Positions 6,457 through 7,295 of a DNA stretch of 7,295 nucleotides are shown in pieces. Within the stretch, counting starts at the first letter, position 1. Each line of letters starts with the position of its first letter. The translations under genes were made by a program, and so were the position numbers. The notes under the pieces were generated by a model that was not told the DNA's origin, did no database searches, and worked only from the letters and a program-made list of their open reading frames with translations. The stretch is taken from positions 5,932 to 13,226 of the forward strand of contig DCTP01000046.1 in assembly GCA_002329625.1 (NCBI GenBank), given 5' to 3'. The stretch comes from Leptolinea sp. UBA1437. Its GTDB lineage: Bacteria > Chloroflexota > Anaerolineae > Anaerolineales > Anaerolineaceae.

Positions 6457-6462
6457 AAATTC

Positions 6463-7295
6463 GTGGAAACTAAAGGTTTGGTTGCATTAGGAATCAGTCT
6501 CGCTTCACCTGAAACAATTCGGTCATGGTCTTACGGTGAAGTTTTAAAGCCCGAAACAATAAACTATCGACGTCTTCGACCGGAAAAGGACGGATTGTTT
6601 TGTGAAGCTATTTTTGGCCCGACGCGTGACTGGCAATGCTATTGTGGGAAATATAAAAATCCACGTTATAAAGGAATTATCTGTGATAAATGCGGCGTTG
6701 AAGTAACTCGTTCTTCTGTTCGGCGGGAACGGCTCGGTCATATCGAGTTGGCTACCCCGATCGCTCACATCTGGTATACCCGGAGAATTCCTTCATACTT
6801 GGGATTACTTTTGGACATTTCAAGAAGAAATCTGGATCGTGTTCTTTATTTTGCGCAATATATCGTCACTTATGTCGACGAAGATGCCCGGCAGAAGGCA
6901 TTGAATCGGCTTGAGGATGAAATCAGTGTATCGGAGAAGGAAGTCGCTCAAGAAGTCAATCAGAAAATTCTCGGTGTAAAAGCGAATCGCGATAAGATGC
7001 TCGCCCAAATTCAGGAACAACGGGATGCTTTGTTGGCAAAAACGGACGAGATGATTGCTCAAAAGCTGGATCCGGTGATGAAAGAAGGCCAGCGCTTGGA
7101 AGCGGAATTACAGGAGAAAATCGGTCAGGTTATCAACTCGGATTTGGTCTTTTCATCCACCGGTACCGCTATCGCTTCTGCTGGCGAAACGATTTCCAAC
7201 CAGCATATTTCGCTTGTTCAAAAAACGGTAAAAGAAAAATTGGATGAAATCGAAAATGATTTCAAAGGACAATTGCAACGCGATATCGAGCGGTT
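6463..7295 (+). CDS. rpoC: RNA polymerase beta' subunit, 5' part (continues past window)
   Basis: The first 277 codons of rpoC, open to the window end. The N-terminus reads METKGLVALGISLASPETIRSW, followed by SYGEVLKPETINYRRLRPE and GLFCEAIFGPTRDW. The beta' zinc ribbon is complete: C59, C61, C74 and C77, in CYCGKYK and GIICDKCGVEVT. GHIELATPIAHIWYTRRIPS (92-111) and YLGLLLDIS (112-120) follow. These segments form the zipper and zinc-binding part of the clamp near upstream DNA. After LYFAQYIVTYVDEDAR (128-143) comes a long charged, probably coiled-coil stretch up to the end of the window. The family motif LPVLPPDLRP, which in E. coli lies about 100 residues after LYF, has not appeared after about 147, so a lineage-specific insertion is present. 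The start is GTG with a strong Shine-Dalgarno. rpoB is not directly upstream, unlike in most bacteria. Confidence 0.97.
   Translation, partial: METKGLVALGISLASPETIRSWSYGEVLKPETINYRRLRPEKDGLFCEAIFGPTRDWQCYCGKYKNPRYKGIICDKCGVEVTRSSVRRERLGHIELATPIAHIWYTRRIPSYLGLLLDISRRNLDRVLYFAQYIVTYVDEDARQKALNRLEDEISVSEKEVAQEVNQKILGVKANRDKMLAQIQEQRDALLAKTDEMIAQKLDPVMKEGQRLEAELQEKIGQVINSDLVFSSTGTAIASAGETISNQHISLVQKTVKEKLDEIENDFKGQLQRDIER

Noticed and set aside
6418..6462. In-frame ATG at 6418 as the rpoC start
   Set aside because: It has no Shine-Dalgarno, the added residues do not resemble RpoC, and GGAGGA lies at ideal distance from the GTG at 6463.
6264..6462. Riboswitch, tRNA or known small RNA in the rpoC leader
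   Set aside because: No T-box, known riboswitch core or cloverleaf can be made out; only two simple hairpins are visible.
5759..7062. Reverse-strand ORFs opposite the kinase-like gene and rpoC
   Set aside because: They are antisense to well-supported genes (HATPase domain; RpoC zinc ribbon and clamp) and show no recognisable protein.
1..7295. Mobile elements, CRISPR arrays, defence or toxin-antitoxin systems
   Set aside because: There are no transposase or integrase motifs, no regularly spaced direct repeats and no defence-type genes. All genes are collinear and housekeeping-like.

Overview
The window reads as ordinary chromosomal DNA of a moderately AT-rich bacterium, most likely a Chloroflexota member of the class Anaerolineae. 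I base this on the wording of the partial RpoC (start METKGLVALGISLASPETIR, then LYFAQYIVTYVDEDAR followed by a long charged helical stretch), on the style of the Ccm proteins, and on the family 39-type membrane glycosyltransferase. This placement comes from remembered family resemblance, not from a search.

Region 1 (36-2357) is the 3' half of a cytochrome c maturation (System I, Ccm) operon. In order it holds a 32-residue membrane peptide resembling the first helix of CcmI, then ccmA, ccmB, ccmC and a 57-residue CcmD-like protein. Genes overlap by 4 or 8 bases or lie 5-10 bases apart, so they are almost certainly co-transcribed and translationally coupled. CcmA2-CcmB-CcmC-CcmD form the haem-handling ABC complex that loads haem onto CcmE. 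CcmE, CcmF, CcmG and CcmH are not in the window and would be expected just upstream. A Ccm pathway implies that the organism makes c-type cytochromes and so has some respiratory capacity.

Region 2 (2364-6263) continues on the same strand without an obvious promoter or terminator. It holds a large GT-C fold (ArnT/PMT-like) membrane glycosyltransferase, cytidylate kinase (cmk), and a cytoplasmic protein with GAF-like and PAS-like regions and a histidine-kinase ATPase domain. The last protein lacks a recognisable phospho-acceptor H-box and has a degraded G2 box. The genes in this region are only loosely related in function.

Region 3 (6264-6462) is the only sizeable non-coding stretch. It carries a good extended -10 promoter (TGTTATAAT). 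A perfect 10-bp hairpin begins about where transcription should start, and a second inverted repeat follows. The palindrome ATGCAT occurs three times. A strong Shine-Dalgarno leads into a GTG start.

Region 4 (6463 to the window end) is the 5' part of rpoC (RNA polymerase beta'). It is not preceded by rpoB, which is the usual bacterial arrangement, and appears to be expressed from its own promoter.

I found no mobile element, CRISPR array, tRNA or rRNA. The most interesting points are the uncoupled rpoC with its structured leader, the degenerate kinase-like protein, and the stand-alone CcmI-like mini-protein. None amounts to a clearly new system.
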